DNA of 64,000 bases from Ancylostoma caninum (GCA_037903475.1 JBAJFG010000475.1:372001-436000); one strand, 5' to 3'; numbered from the stretch's first letter, positions 1 to 11,569 are shown. Made by a program: numbers and translations. Notes: generated by a model from the sequence alone, not told the origin.

Positions 1-239
1 ATGCTGGCTTCAAAATGTCTAGACGTAAGTGCATCACAGTTACAAACCGTAGTAGGAAGAGAACATCAGCAAAGATAATCCCCGATGAGGAGAAGTTCAT
101 GCATTTTCTGTGGATTCCATAATCACGCCTGAGAGGGGCACACAATTATGTTCATACAAGTGACCGACGCAGGGGTGGAAGGGGTCGCCAAATTTCTGAA
201 ATTACTTTACAATACGAATAAAAGTCTTGTACTAGTTTG

Positions 240-435
240 ATTCTAATTGTTTATTTTTATTGCTATTTTTATAAATTGTTAATTGTTATAAAATTTTTTG
301 AATTAATTTTATTTTCCATCTGGGTCCCCAGAACGGCGGAGATCCTACTTTTTTCCCACGCCCCCCCCCCCCCCCCCCCCCGGCCTCTCCCGCACACTTT
401 CTGTGCGCCGCACTGCTTCATACTACACAATTATC
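240..435 (+). repeat. Dispersed poly-C repeat, copy 1
   Basis: An AT-rich stretch runs into a GGGTCCCC...GGCGGAG core, then a run of 21 C (361-381) and a CACTTTCTGTGCGCC-like tail. The same order of blocks is seen at 63,826-64,000 on this strand and, reversed, at about 9,553-9,660. It has no coding content. The three-copy match shows it is a dispersed repeat; its class is unknown. Confidence 0.6.
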
Positions 436-908
436 AAAAACGTCACATTAGAGAATAAGCAGCAGTGTGAAGGCAAGGAAACCAGAGCTAGCTAATACTT
501 ATTGTTTTTCGTTAAAGAAATACAGAAGGTATCTTGTCATAATAACAGTGATTTTTATTTCATGAATACGACACCACTAATTAGGCGAAGAAAAGGCAAG
601 AAAGGGACAACTCCTGAGCGCACCTTTTGAAAACACAATTCTGCAGCTTGAGAATCATAGATCAGTGTAGGAAAACAATGTCTGCCACATCAGCTGATCA
701 TTGCGAATGTCTTGAACGTATGGGAAAGTATTATGTGCGTGGGCGTTACTTCAAACATAGACAAATATTCTTATTCAGTAATCGGTGTATTTTGTTCGTG
801 GAAGTGATGAAAGTTGGTTTCAGGAGTGTACATAAACTCAGATAAAGCGTAACGCAACAACCGTAACGCAACAACTTTACCAGCGGGAATGTGAAATTGT
901 CAAGTTAA

Positions 909-943
<35 letters not shown>

Positions 944-1285
944 AAATGAATGGTAGTTGCACAAAGTTCGAACTCGCAACTGCGCGAACTTTTAGAAATT
1001 GGGATGTCCACGTGCATGGTTAAGGGTTAACGCTCTCTGAACTTTACAATGACGACAGATTTCATCACCGTGGCTAAGCAGCTGCCACGACGTTTTACTT
1101 AGAAGTGCAGAGTAGCAGAAACAACCTTTTTTCAAGCACTGTATCGGGATGATCACACCATTTATTCGCACACTTCCTATTAACTGCGAACGATAAATGT
1201 TTGAGAAGATTGAGTACAAAAGTATGAGTCACAGAAAAACTCTCACTGCACGGATATAATGAGACTTGGAGAAAGAAGGATTCTA
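436..1285. other. Unassigned, with an AAAT microsatellite
   Basis: No gene is supported here. A simple (TAAA)n array of about 40 bp lies at 906-945. Such arrays often mark the 3' tail of LINEs, but no LINE sequence is recognised next to it. Short ORFs at 627-845 and 992-1,219 (minus) have no recognisable domain. Confidence 0.5.
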
Positions 1286-2085
1286 TTAGGTTGGTGCGAA
1301 GTTAATTGCCGAAACGAACACTAAACGCAACGATCTTCATCAGTTCACTGTTCATTTAATTCGCCAAATCTTCCCTAACAATATAGTGAAAATTATGTGC
1401 CACTACAATAAAAACTGAGATCGCAAATATCTAAAAACTTTTGAAAGGCAATTTCGGCATGCTCTAGATCAGCAGTCTGCTGCTGTCGCAGATCTGCATC
1501 TGGGACTCGGGAAAAGTGATATTCAGTAAGGGAGAGGTCTGAAGAATGAGGACAATGAATGAGAACCTCGATGCCTCATTGCGCCAGTTTTTGCCGGGTG
1601 AGTTTTTGAGTGAGAGGCTTTGTGCCATCTCGGAGCAGGAGAAAACCTGATTCAGTTCACCACTGCCAACCACATCTACAGCAATTTTTTTCCGAAATCA
1701 GCATGTACTTACAATCCTAAGACTTTGCTGTCAACGCGGGTTGGAAAAGGCTGCAGCGGATTACACCATTACAGCACAGCCAAACTAATGAGACAACCTC
1801 GCTAGAGAGAAGATCTGGTTTAAGAGAAGAAGTGGAACACGTAAAATTAAGTTAGAAAAAATGTCACACCAGTTAAGGAGCTGTTCATCGGTCAAATCGT
1901 GTGGTGTTCGTGTCCGCACCTTTCTTACCATGCTGATTGTAGTCAGATTTTTTGAAACTGTGATGTAGCGAAGGTCCATCCCTGCTCTCGTCGTCCGGAT
2001 GGTAAGATCCGGTTTAGGTTCCACGGCTGTCCTCAACGCCTGATCGTCAAGCGACATCCCGCGACCACGACCATGGTTAGATTAG
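1286..2085 (-). pseudogene. Mariner-family transposase relic with one TIR
   Basis: On the minus strand, 2,085-1,810 encodes a mariner helix-turn-helix region: a GRGRG linker, then LRTAVEPKPDLTIR, ITVSKNLTTI and PHDLTDEQ. These match the DNA-binding half of mariner transposases in order. Further on, in shifted frames, are a TRQKLAQ segment (related to the DNARPH...REKL region) and SSDLSLTEYHF, a degenerate form of the YSPDLAPSDYHLF block that carries the last catalytic acid. Stops and frameshifts separate the pieces and the first DDE block is not recognisable. The 3' end carries TTAGGTTGGTGC directly after a TA at 1,284-1,285, a mariner-type terminal repeat and target. No matching repeat was found at the 5' side, so the copy is truncated as well as dead. 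Confidence 0.78.
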
Positions 2086-2690
2086 AGTTTAAAATCGTAG
2101 GAAGAAAACGTCGCTAACCCCTAGCTCACTGCCCACTGGCGAGGCGATTCCAAGGCAAAACAAATGCTATATTAGCGGACACTTTGGATTCAGAGTGAGC
2201 GAGTCTGAAGTCATTAATCATGATCACCGAAAAATCGCGTTGGCTCATAATTTCTTCGCGGCTCTACAAAGAGGTACTAAAAAGAGCTAGTCAGAATGTT
2301 CAAACGGCCTTTGAAAGATTAGGAAAAACCCTTTCAGAAAATCACACGAATTGGGTTAAAACTGTCCGAATTCTAAAGAAGAGAAGAGTTTATTTGTGCA
2401 TGCCCCAAAACGCAATTAATTTCGCAGCAACCTAATATTTTTGCAAGCTGATGATAGTTGTTAAGCAGGGACCCCAGTAATTGATGGTGAGAAAGTGTCC
2501 TGAGACTTTCTACACGTAAGCGTCGTTCGAGTGTCTCCACAAACATTCCCATCTTCAGCAGCTATTTGCTTTCAGAAGTATAAAACTCCTACTTCTTTTC
2601 CACCGAAATCGAGAAGCAGTTCTATCGGTTAACCATGCGACCTAGAGTTTGACACAATGGCATTCGACTGCTGTATCCGGCACGTGCGGT
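2086..2690. other. Unassigned stretch
   Basis: No coding region, RNA gene or repeat is recognised. A 71-residue ORF at 2,220-2,435 has no domain signature and no visible splice context. Confidence 0.4.
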
Positions 2691-3990
2691 CGCATCCACA
2701 CCAGGGTCAAGCGTGATGATGGTAAAAAAGTCGATCCCCATACGACCCCCCCCTCTTTGAGCAACCAAAAATACGACCCCCCCCCCTTTGCACACAAATT
2801 TCCTTCTATGCTTGCAGAATTAAGATATTTATATATCCCATTTCAGGTGTTCGTACTGCGATAGGTGTGGTGGAGCCAGAGCATAGGAAAGAGAAAGAGG
2901 CTCTTCTGTATCTAACTAGTTGTTTGGAAGTTTTTTGGAAAACGTTGAAATGTACCCGGTGGACAAAAAACGTGCATTAACTATGCTGTGTTGCTTACGT
3001 AACTGATGAGGCTCGAACACATCAAGAAAAAACATCTATATACATCATCTACATGGTGAAGGGTTCGATTCCTACCGAGGCTAAAATTTTTGCTGAGGGT
3101 TAAAGCGTGTGCGGTGAGCGAATTCCAGTCTTAAAGCGTCCGTACGGAGCTTCTAAATGAAATACCTTCGTATTCGTCACGAAAAACAATCATACACATC
3201 AGCGACATGGTCAAGGGTTCGATCCCCTCCGCAGCTAGAATTTTTGCATGGCGTAAAATGACATGCGCTTGTGGTAGATTCGAGATGATCGACCGTAAAG
3301 CACGAAATAACTGTTTATAGGGGTGGAGGACTGGGTAGGACTTTCAGTACGGACGTGCGAAAATTTTAGCCTAAAATTTAGACTCGGTCAGAAGCATGGT
3401 TGTAGTCGGGCACGAATATCAGAAGATCTGGCCCGTTGAGGTCCCAATTTTTTTCAGGTTCCTAATAGTCGAAGGTTTGCGCTTTCAGGCTGTATAGCTC
3501 ATTTTTCCGCAGCTGCTTCCACCGCGATTCAACTCCGTCGATAAATACATTTAAAAAAGGCCATTTTTATCGACGAAACCTCATCTCCGTAATTCCCGTG
3601 CTGAATCTTTCCTCTTGAAGCTGGAGACCTGAAACTTGGAGGTAAAGCACTATTGGGTAGAGTCCATAAAATGACTTTTTACTGGCCTGCAAGACTGGGT
3701 AGGACTTTCAGTACGGACGTGCGAAAATTTCAGCCTATAACCCCGCACATTTCACTATTCAAATCATACTGTTAAAGTCGTTTAATCACGTCAAAACAAA
3801 TTCTGTGTATGGATAATTCAGTGTCCCACTTCTTCCGTTTTTTCTACTTTTTTTCTAACTCTTATTCCACACTAAGGCACCCCCTCCCGACCACGACCCC
3901 CCACTTCCCCCCCCCCCCCCTCCCCCCCCAGTACGACCCCCCTTTGCTAATTTATCGACACACGCTTGACCCTGATCCACACTCGCTCTC
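2690..3990. repeat. C-tract region with internal direct and inverted repeats
   Basis: The region is bounded by C-rich blocks (TACGACC followed by C runs) at about 2,738-2,787 and 3,890-3,948. A 14-base word, CAGGGTCAAGCGTG, at 2,701-2,714 recurs in reverse complement near 3,960-3,975. Inside are a 43-bp direct repeat (3,329-3,371 and 3,693-3,736) and two copies of a B-box-like word at 3,052-3,090 and 3,206-3,245. It may be the shell of a non-autonomous element, but no clean termini or target duplication were found. Confidence 0.35.
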
Positions 3991-4185
3991 TCTCGCTGGT
4001 TTATTATTTTCATTCTACTCAGTTTTATTTTCCGCTGACAACATTTAATTGATGATTAACACTCTCTGTTGTTGTTCTTTTAGCAAGTTTTTAGGCTTTC
4101 ATCAGCAAATCTTTTCTTTCCCAACTTTTGGTTATTTTGTCTTCCAACCGGCCTCGAAATCGATCTCTGCCCTGTGATCATCACT

Positions 4186-4852
4186 ATGCCTTCGAGAACA
4201 GCTAAGAGAAACAACTCCGCGGCACCTAGAATCCCATCAGGAACGAATGGATCGAATTCAGTTGAGCTACTTGAGGATTCGAACGTCTTGGCCATGTCGC
4301 CGGCGGAACTGCTCAAAGCAATTTCTGACGAGAATTCTAACCCAAAGGTTGAGCGAATGCTTAGCGCCTTTGTCGATAAACTGCCTCTTTTGACGACTGA
4401 AAAAAATTGAGGAGGAAAAGCGCAGCCGGAGTATCGTGATAGCAGGACTAGAGGAAGCACCACCGAATTCCCGTCCGTCTCAACGTCAGAAGCATTTGGA
4501 AGGAAAAGTGTCTGAGGTTCTTGACGCCTTGGACTTGGAATCTCGGCCTATGGAGGTCCGACGCATGGGACTCCCTGAAACCTCCCGTCCTAGACTAGTT
4601 AAGGTAGTTTTCTCCACTACTCAGGAATGGTCTCATGCGTTGGCCAATGCCCGCCGTCTACGATCGGCCGGATTCAATAATGTACTTGTAAGAAAGAGCA
4701 TGACTGGAATGGAGAGGAAAAAGGAGTATGAGCTTTGGCAGCTTGCACGCGAAAGGAATCAAGAAGCAGGTAAGAAGGCATGGGTGGTATATAGAGGAGA
4801 ATTAAAAGCTGTGTCTGAACTAAATCGCACGATTCCGGGAAACGCACACTGA
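4186..4852 (+). pseudogene. LINE ORF1 protein (frameshifted)
   Basis: The first segment (4,186-4,410) starts MPSRTAKRNN and contains a helical stretch around LLKAISDENSNPKVERML. It breaks at a run of seven A near 4,400. The second segment (to 4,852) continues RSIVIAGLEEAP...KVSEVLDAL, RPRLVKVVFST, NVLVRKSMT and WVVYRGELK, the arrangement of the RRM-like ORF1 proteins of nematode CR1-type LINEs, which bind element RNA. The A-run is the likely cause of the frame change: counting one A fewer joins the two parts. It ends at a TGA just ahead of the endonuclease frame. The initiating Met is the first in frame; a few upstream codons are also open. Confidence 0.72.
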
Positions 4853-4884
4853 GGCATGGTGACCCTGTAAATCTCAAATGTTTT

Positions 4885-5868
4885 TTGTTTAACGCTAGGA
4901 GTATTATTAACAAACTTCATCACTTTCATTGCTTTCTTGTTGATTATAAACCTGACCTCGTATTCGTGACGGAATCGTGGCTTTCTTCGAATATTTCCAG
5001 TTCTGAACTCATACTGAATTTTCCATACACCATTCATAGATGTGATCGAAAAGGTCGCAAAGGTGGCGGAGTATTTTGTCTGGTCAAAGATCTTTTGCCT
5101 GCGTTCCAAAGCCTTATCCTCATCGAGAGTTTGGCTGATGTCTTGGTAGTGGAAATGGCTTTCCCAACATTGGTAAGATTCATATTGGTATATAGACCCC
5201 CTAGTAGTCAAAAAGAAGATGATTGTAAATTGTTTGAAGAGTTAGAGTGTCTTTGCTCCACTGATGCTCAGGTTGTTGTTTTGAGTGATTTCAATTTAAA
5301 CTTCCTATGTCATCTGAACTCGAAAAGCAAATCACTGCTCAGAATCATGCACTTACTGGACAACTTTGGACTTGTGCAACAAGTAACACTCCCCACTCGG
5401 AATGGTGCCGCCCTTGATCTGATTTTTCCCTCCACCAATGCCGTGAGTGTTGTTCAGATTCTGCCTCCTCTAGCTACCTCTGACCATAATATAGTCTCTT
5501 TTGCAATGACATTCAACCTTATGCAAGATCAAGCGTTGCCGTTACCGAATTACGCCAGAACAGATTTTATCGGACTTAATAGCTACCTATCCTGCATTGA
5601 CTGGCTATCGATTTTTGATGGATATGAATCCACAGATGATCTCTATAGGAGATTTTGTCTTGTTCTCTATAATTCTATGCAGTTCTTCGTTCCCTTCAGA
5701 AAACAATACCAACCCACATCCATCGCCTGTCCTAAGCATATCAACTCTCTTTTTGCGCAAAAACTCAGACTTTTTGAAGCATCTAATAATCCAACCACAA
5801 ACAGTCTTTACAAGAGAGTTTGTTCGGACCTTGACTATCATATTCGCAAATTCCTGGCTAGTCGTTAA
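4885..5868 (+). pseudogene. LINE ORF2, apurinic endonuclease part
   Basis: An open stretch of 327 codons shows the APE-type endonuclease blocks in order: NARSIINKLHHFH, FVTESWL (catalytic Glu), GGGVFCLVKD, ILVYRPPSS, VLSDFNL and SDHNIVSF (catalytic Asp-His). These domains nick target DNA for target-primed reverse transcription. The fifth block has Ser where most family members have Gly (GDFN). No ATG starts the frame, so the true start is either upstream or lost. The frame closes at 5,868 and RT homology resumes in another frame by 6,024, so ORF2 is broken between the two enzymes. Confidence 0.82.
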
Positions 5869-6023
5869 AGACGTCTTTGTAAACATCCTTCCATGAAGGC
5901 ACTATACTCTCACCTGCGGCATGTTATGAAAGACCCCACTAAAATTACATGTCTTATGGAAGGAGGGTAACAGATTCGTCGACGACCACCAAAAAGCTAA
6001 CGCTTTAGCTCGTCAATTCTCTA

Positions 6024-7684
6024 GTGTCTTCTCCTCTGACGTCGTCATTAATCCTTCAGATCAATGGAAAAGGATTCTCAGAAGGACAGTCTCACCGTAA
6101 TAACTTTTCTATTGATCTTATTGACCCAATAGATGTTCTGAAATATCTGAAAATGTTAACGCCTTCAACATCAACCTCCTATGATGGAATTCCTCAGATT
6201 ATCTATAAAAATTGCTCCGACACTCTCTACCGTCCCCTAACGTTCATCTTTAATGCTTCTCTATACTTCTGCGAAGTCCCTATGGTATGGAAAGAAGCCA
6301 TTGTCACGCCTATCCAGAAAAAGAGCAATGCCTGTCTGCTGTCTGATTTCCGGCCAATAAGTATAAACCCACCCCCAATCAAAGTGCTCGAAAAAATCAT
6401 ACGTGAGAAATTCTTGTCATGGCTCGATAAAAACAATGTAATACCACCAGGGCAACATGGGTTTACCTCAGGTGCTTCTACCACTACTCTTTTGGCAGAC
6501 TGTCTATACGACTGGTATGTTGCACTGAGCAGTCGTAATTCAGTTGATGTCATCTATTTCGATCTCTCAAAGCTTTTGACAGAGTTGACCATGAAATCCT
6601 CTTGAGCAAATTGATGCACATAGGACTGCACCCCCGTCTACTATCGTGGTTCAGATCATATTTAACTGAAAGATACCGTTGATGTTGCTAACAAGTATTC
6701 TGAATGTTACTCGTGCAGTACCGGAGTACCACAAGAAGGGGTTCTTTCCTCGCTGCTTTTCTTAATTTACACTTCTGATTTGCCATCAAAACTAAAGAAT
6801 CATCATTCCATAAAAGTTCAGCTATATGCTGATGACATCAAGGTGTATGCCGCTTACGAAGCCAGTAATGCTTCTCTAGTCCATTCTCCATTATCTGATG
6901 CAATATCTGTAATGAAAAATTGGTCTTTACAACATAATATCCCTTTAAACATGTCGAAAACTAATGTGTTACATCTTGGCGATGCACCTTATGTGGATTA
7001 TTCCATTGACGACTCAATTTTGTCACGCAAAACTGAAGTAAGAGATCTCGGAGTTATTATAGATGAAAAACTTAGCTTTCGGAGTCAAATTTACCATGTG
7101 GTAAGCAAGGCTAGGAAATCCCTGTTTCAAATCTTCCGTAATGTCCACACGAATGACCAAAAAAGCTTAGTGCGTCTCTTTAAATCTTACGTCTTGCCGC
7201 ATTTAGAATACTGCTCGCAGGGGTGGACCCCTTTCTTAAGAGAGATATAACGAAAGTTGAAAGAGTCCAACAAACTTTCACAAGGGTGCTTTACTTTAGA
7301 ACACATCCCAACAATACAAATCCCGAACCGATGCCTTCTTATCAAAAGCGCTTAAAAGAGCTCAATCTTCACAGTTTGGAATATCGACGATTGTTTCGCG
7401 ATCTTGTGTTTGCTTTCAAAATTTTGAGACTAGAGGTTAAATTGAGAGCAAGTAAATATTGGCGTTTCAGACCAAGTAATGGAAGAAGAGGTGGGTTCAA
7501 CATTCAGCAGTTGGTTCACTCTTGTGGGTTGAACTTGAAAAGTCGTAACGCATTTTTCATGAGAACCGTAAGATGGCTACGAAATCTTCCGGCCGAGGTC
7601 ATTCAATCTCCTTCTGGTATGGTGTTCGTACGACTTCTGCGAAAAATTGATCTATCCGGACTACTTGCTGTTATCTCCAGTTGA
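6024..7684 (+). pseudogene. LINE ORF2, reverse transcriptase part
   Basis: RT blocks occur in order over three frames. 6,024-6,605 holds SYDGIPQIIYKN, TPIQKKSNACLLSDFRPI, QHGFTSG and VIYFDLSK (first catalytic Asp). The frame changes in the [11 protein letters not shown] block. GVPQEGVLSSLLF follows, in which the usual PQG is PQE, then LYADDIKVYA (YADD at 6,825-6,836). The C-terminal part continues to 7,250 and, after another shift, 7,223-7,684, with KVERVQQTFTR typical of the LINE thumb and tail. At least two shifts and one stop make it inactive. Confidence 0.85.
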
Positions 7685-8290
7685 TTGCTCACTCGAAAAG
7701 TTTTCTCGTTTTAGTCATCGACGATGATTAGTCCAGGATTTGCACATCATACTTCTTTTTTTCTTTTTTTTTCCTCGGCAGCTTCAGTTCATTGTTCAAG
7801 TTCGTCCCATTACTGTGCTCGTCGATTGGACTCATTTTGCCTCGGCACAAAATTCCTAGTCACTATAGCAAATATGGGTCGTCCTACGGGCTTCCCCTAG
7901 GTCAACGCCCGGGGTTTGTATTTAGATTAAAGAAGCCCTTGGAATACAGGGCTCGCCCCGGTATGCTACATACGATGGCGTAGCCTGAACGTGAATATTC
8001 CAAAGGCGCCATGTTTTGTTATAGATATTGGATAGGAAAATGTGTAGTGGAAGCATCTCAAGGCGAACATTCATTTTATTGTCAAATCTCTAGCACAGAA
8101 CAAGCCGTAATTCAGAATTAGCCACCGATTCCTACATATACTCTTATTGTATGAGTGCGTGGTAAATCGAGGAGCCAGTATTATTCAGCTAATGATTCGT
8201 TAATGGCATTCTTAGTAATGTTTTTTTTTCACATTACTTTTACATGTTCCGTGTCTGTTTTATTAGTACTTGTTGGAGCACCTTGAGTGC

Positions 8291-8326
8291 ATAGATAAAT
8301 AAATAAACAAATAAATAAGACGAAGG
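8291..8326 (+). repeat. ATAA-type simple tail of the LINE
   Basis: The stretch AGATAAATAAATAAACAAAT and onward is a short A-rich microsatellite at the expected 3' end of the LINE. CR1-group elements end in short tandem words rather than plain poly-A. Confidence 0.55.
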
Positions 8327-9552
8327 TTCTATACTCAAATTAGAAAAAGATTTTAGTTTCAAATCAAGTAGAACCAGAAGATAGGAAGTGGAGAAGCCAA
8401 AGTTTCCACAAAACCCGAAGCAGAGGACTGAAAACAACTCACATAAGTAATTTGTAAATAATTTGTATGTAAATAAATTTGCACTGTTTTCAAGGTAAAC
8501 CCTTTTACAAATTTGAACGTTAGAGGGCTTGTCTGAAATGCCGTGTCTACGTAAATTTTGCAACCTGCACTCTGTAGAACACACGGACTTGAGAGGCAAG
8601 GATAACCATGTTTTGGACTGCTGTGTAACTCACCTCAATACCTTATGGCCTCATTTCCACGCTCACAATGTTGCAATGTCAAAGTGAATAGTCTTAGCTT
8701 GGTTTTTTGTTTTGGTCCGAAAGATAACTTGAGATGCATTTCAAATCCAAGTGCTATTCCTGCCACAAGTCACAAGGTTCCTCTCACAAGATTTCCAAGT
8801 GGTGATAAGATTAAAACTCAGAACAGTCCTGAGAATCCTCACAGAACAAACAACATTGTTCTCCGCAACAATTCAACATACATAGGTCGTCGCCAACCAA
8901 AAGAACTCTCCTATCTGCTCCCTTATCATAAAAAAAATTCACGATGTTAGAAGGAAAACTGGCCTAGAAGAACACGCGAATTCAAACCACTCGTGGCTAA
9001 TTAATGTTGCTAAGCGCACTGAAAACGAAGCAGAGACCTCGAAATAATGTGTGCACTCTCATGCACTAACAGTACATCCTTCTCAAATTGAATGAAGGCA
9101 ATATATAAAGGTGTGGAGCACAAATCAAGCGCGCTTTAAGAGCAAGCCTATTAGCAGATCGAACGGGATGGAGATCTAAGTGAATTAGCTTGGGCACGAC
9201 GCTATGAGTGTTGTTTCAACTTTCCACTGAACGTTGAAGCTGACGACAAAAGATCTGCTGCTAATCCACTACCTGTGCTTCTGCATTCGTTGTAAAATTT
9301 CTGTTTCGATGAGAAAATTCCGCTCGTATGTCACTCCTGTCTTACGATGAATGCGAGGCAACTTTTTGTTAGCAGAGCCACTAATACGATCTCTGTAGAT
9401 TTTCGGTTTGATTCATTGAACGATCTCGGGCAATTGAATAGCTCTTGCCTACACCGATATCAGCTGTGGTCGATCGACCTTTACTAGGGAGCTGATTCCA
9501 CAATCTAATTGGCACTTTAACCAAGGGGATTATCGGGGCGCTTTCCTATTAC
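8327..9552. other. Unassigned stretch
   Basis: No domain, RNA gene or repeat copy is recognised. A 101-residue plus-strand ORF at 8,645-8,950 is rich in Ser, Asn and Pro and resembles nothing I know. Short ORFs on the other strand overlap the LINE tail. Confidence 0.4.
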
Positions 9553-9660
9553 AATGAGGCAGTGGTGGACGCAGAAAGTGTTCGGGAGGGTGGGCGTGGA
9601 AAAAAACGTGGTCTCCGCCGCTTTGGGGACCCAGACTGAAAAAAATTAGCAAAAATATTA
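9553..9660 (-). repeat. Dispersed poly-C repeat, copy 2 (inverted)
   Basis: Reverse-complemented, this gives the GGGTCCCCAAAGCGGCGGAG core, a T/C-rich block, then CACTTTCTGCGTCC and CACTGCCTCAT, matching the block order of the copy at 240-435. Here the long C run is reduced to short C blocks. Confidence 0.6.
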
Positions 9661-10289
9661 ATCCTCTCAACAAAGCACCATAAGAGCGGCACTGACGGAA
9701 AAATGGATACAGTCTCCAATGATGGAAGCGAGAGGTTCAGACAGTGCTTCCAGGGTTTCGTGGCGGGACCCTACTTTAGCGGTCTCGAGCCTTCCGGGCG
9801 AGAGAATGTTTACAACGACTTGACTTTGCGTAACAGCAGTGTACGGAGCAGAGTAGCCCCTGGCGCTTTAGCAGTATCCTCACGGAATCACGGTGCACTG
9901 GAAATGATACTCCTTATATGGATGGATAAACATCTTGAGGGGTCGCGCAGCGATGGGGCGCACTCAGTCCTTGCCTTGGCTATGTACGTTTAGCGCACTT
10001 AGTCACGAGGTCCCGCAGAGATTAGGGAGTCCTAGGATCAGTGTTTCTAAGAAGGACAGTGCAATCCAATACACGAGAAGAACGAGTGAAGAACGGGTCA
10101 TTCTAAGCTGTTGTGACATTTCCTGAAAGCACATGCAACTGACCAAACTCTAAGTATTTCCTAATTTTCTTCCATTATTCTCGAGATTTACAAGTAGTGC
10201 GAGTACACTGATGACGGGCAAATGTGCCGAGACTCCATAGTTCAGAAAAAACACCAGAACACCAGGGTAGGAATAGACTGATCGAGAAA
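9661..10289. other. Unassigned stretch before minisatellite A
   Basis: A 96-residue ORF at 9,703-9,993 has no recognised domain. The word CAAAGCACCATAAGAG near 9,670 has a close match, CAAAGCGCCGTAAGGG, at about 28,718, which likewise lies ahead of the second minisatellite locus. This suggests the two arrays share a leader sequence. Confidence 0.35.
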
Positions 10290-10650
10290 GGGACCGCTGT
10301 GCCCCAGCAGTGGGGCAACGCCAGCATACGGGCCCACTATGGAGGATGGGTCTGCCGTGGCCAATAGTCACGAAAACGCCGCGATGAGGGTACACAGATG
10401 GGGAATGGGTCTGCCGCGGCCCAGTAGTGAGAAAAACGACAGCATACCGGTCCACAGATGGAGAATGAGTCTACCTGCGGCAAGTAGTCGGGAAAACGTC
10501 AGGATAGAGGTCCACGGATGGAGAATGGGTCTGCCGTGTGCCAGTAGTGGGGGAAACGCCAGTATAGCGGTCCACGATGAAGAATGGGTCTGCTGTGGCC
10601 AATAGTAAGGTAAACACCAGGATAACGGTCTGCAGTGGCCCCGTAGTGTG
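10290..10650. repeat. 60-bp minisatellite, locus A
   Basis: About six diverged units are spaced 59-60 bp, anchored on the word GATGGAGAATGGGTCTGCC at about 10,348, 10,407, 10,467, 10,527 and 10,586. The unit consensus (GGTCCAC, GATGGAGAA, GTGGCCCAGTAGTG, AACGCCAG) matches locus B at 29 kb in the same orientation. Because 60 is a multiple of three, long ORFs appear on both strands here (for example minus 10,913-10,368); I read these as products of the repeat. Confidence 0.85.
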
Positions 10651-10890
10651 AACAAGTTGATTATTCGCATAACGTTGGCTATGCTGAGTTGTACACAGGT
10701 TCCTAAGCCATCTGGAAGATACTCCTGTGCAGAGTTGTGAATGCCTGGCCATGACGGGTCCATAGGCGTTAAATGAATGCACTTACAAAAAAAAAAAACA
10801 GTAGATGTGTGATTGATAATCTGGAAGAAGGCAAGGACCACGAGAAGTGTGGAAGCCCGACGTTGGTGAGGCGGCCAGACTGGTAGAATA

Positions 10891-11569
10891 TCACTATATA
10901 TAGTAAAACTCATCTGTTTGTATGTTTGTCTGTAATCGCTTATATCTCACGATCCAGAGGACAAACACACATGAAACCTATACCATTCGACTCAGAATTG
11001 TGCCCTCCTGTGCAACGTCAGGATCTTTTGCCGTTTTTCGAGAAATCGACTTTATCGATTTTGGCCCCCTACCCCATCACTATATACAGTCCTTGTCGAA
11101 AAGATAGACGGATTGCGCGTGCGGTTTCATATCGTCGCGGCCGCACAATCGCTTTGGGACCTACTGCACCCTCTCACTTGGAGCATGCTCTTTCCTCATC
11201 CCTCGTTCGGGTCCCACCGCGTTTCCGCAGTCACGGAATCCGTCTATCTTTTCGACAAGGACTGTAGTAAAACTCATCTGTTTGTGTGTTTGTCTATAAT
11301 CGCTTATATCTCACGATCCAGAGGACAAACACACATGAAACCTATACCGTTCGACTCAGAATTGTGCCCTCCTGTGCAACGTCAGGGTCTTTTGCCGTTT
11401 TTCGAGAAATCGATTTTATCGATTTTTGGCCCCCTACCCCATCACAATATAGTAAAACTCATCTGTTTGTGTGTTTGTCTGTAATCGCTTATATCTCACG
11501 ACCCAGAGGACAAAACACACATGAAGTAAAAAGCTTCGCCGCGCTTGGCATAAATGAATGATTTTTGCA
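10891..11569 (+). mobile_element. Three tandem Helitron-like 5' ends
   Basis: Units begin TCAC(T/A)ATATA...AGTAAAACTCATCTG at 10,891, 11,077 and 11,442, each preceded by A. They continue with a GTTTGT-rich block, CTTATATCTCACGA and CACATGAAACC. That order (TC start, GTTTG-rich block, ATATCTCA, ACATGAAA) is what I know of Helitron 5' termini, which insert after A and can stack in tandem. Unit length is 185-186 bp once the MITE inside the second unit is removed. The third unit breaks off near 11,524. No Rep/helicase coding sequence is present, so these are non-autonomous or truncated. A generic tandem repeat is the alternative reading. Confidence 0.6.
11085..11266 (+). mobile_element. CAGTCC MITE, copy 1
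   Basis: A 182-bp element including the flanking TA on both sides, with near-perfect inverted termini CAGTCCTTGTCGAAAAGATA plus GACGGATT. It sits at a TA inside a Helitron-like unit. Removing it and one TA restores a 185-bp unit identical in layout to the next one, which proves insertion. TIRs plus TA target suggest mobilisation by a Tc1/mariner-type transposase (inference). Confidence 0.9.

Larger units (their letters stand above)
4060..8326 (+). mobile_element. CR1/L2/Jockey-group LINE, decayed (LINE-1 of window)
   Basis: A full-order non-LTR retrotransposon: ORF1 (4,186-4,852), apurinic-type endonuclease (4,885-5,868), reverse transcriptase (6,024-7,684), about 0.6 kb of 3' UTR, and an (ATAA)n-type tail ending near 8,326. 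The order EN then RT, the YADD box and the microsatellite tail place it in the CR1/L2/Jockey assemblage; the exact clade needs a tree. At least four frameshifts make it non-functional. The 5' boundary (about 4,060) and 3' boundary are estimates, since no target-site duplication was found. Confidence 0.85.

Noticed and set aside
10368..10913. 181-codon minus ORF over minisatellite A
   Set aside because: Same cause: it follows the 60-bp repeat and has a competing plus ORF. No domain.
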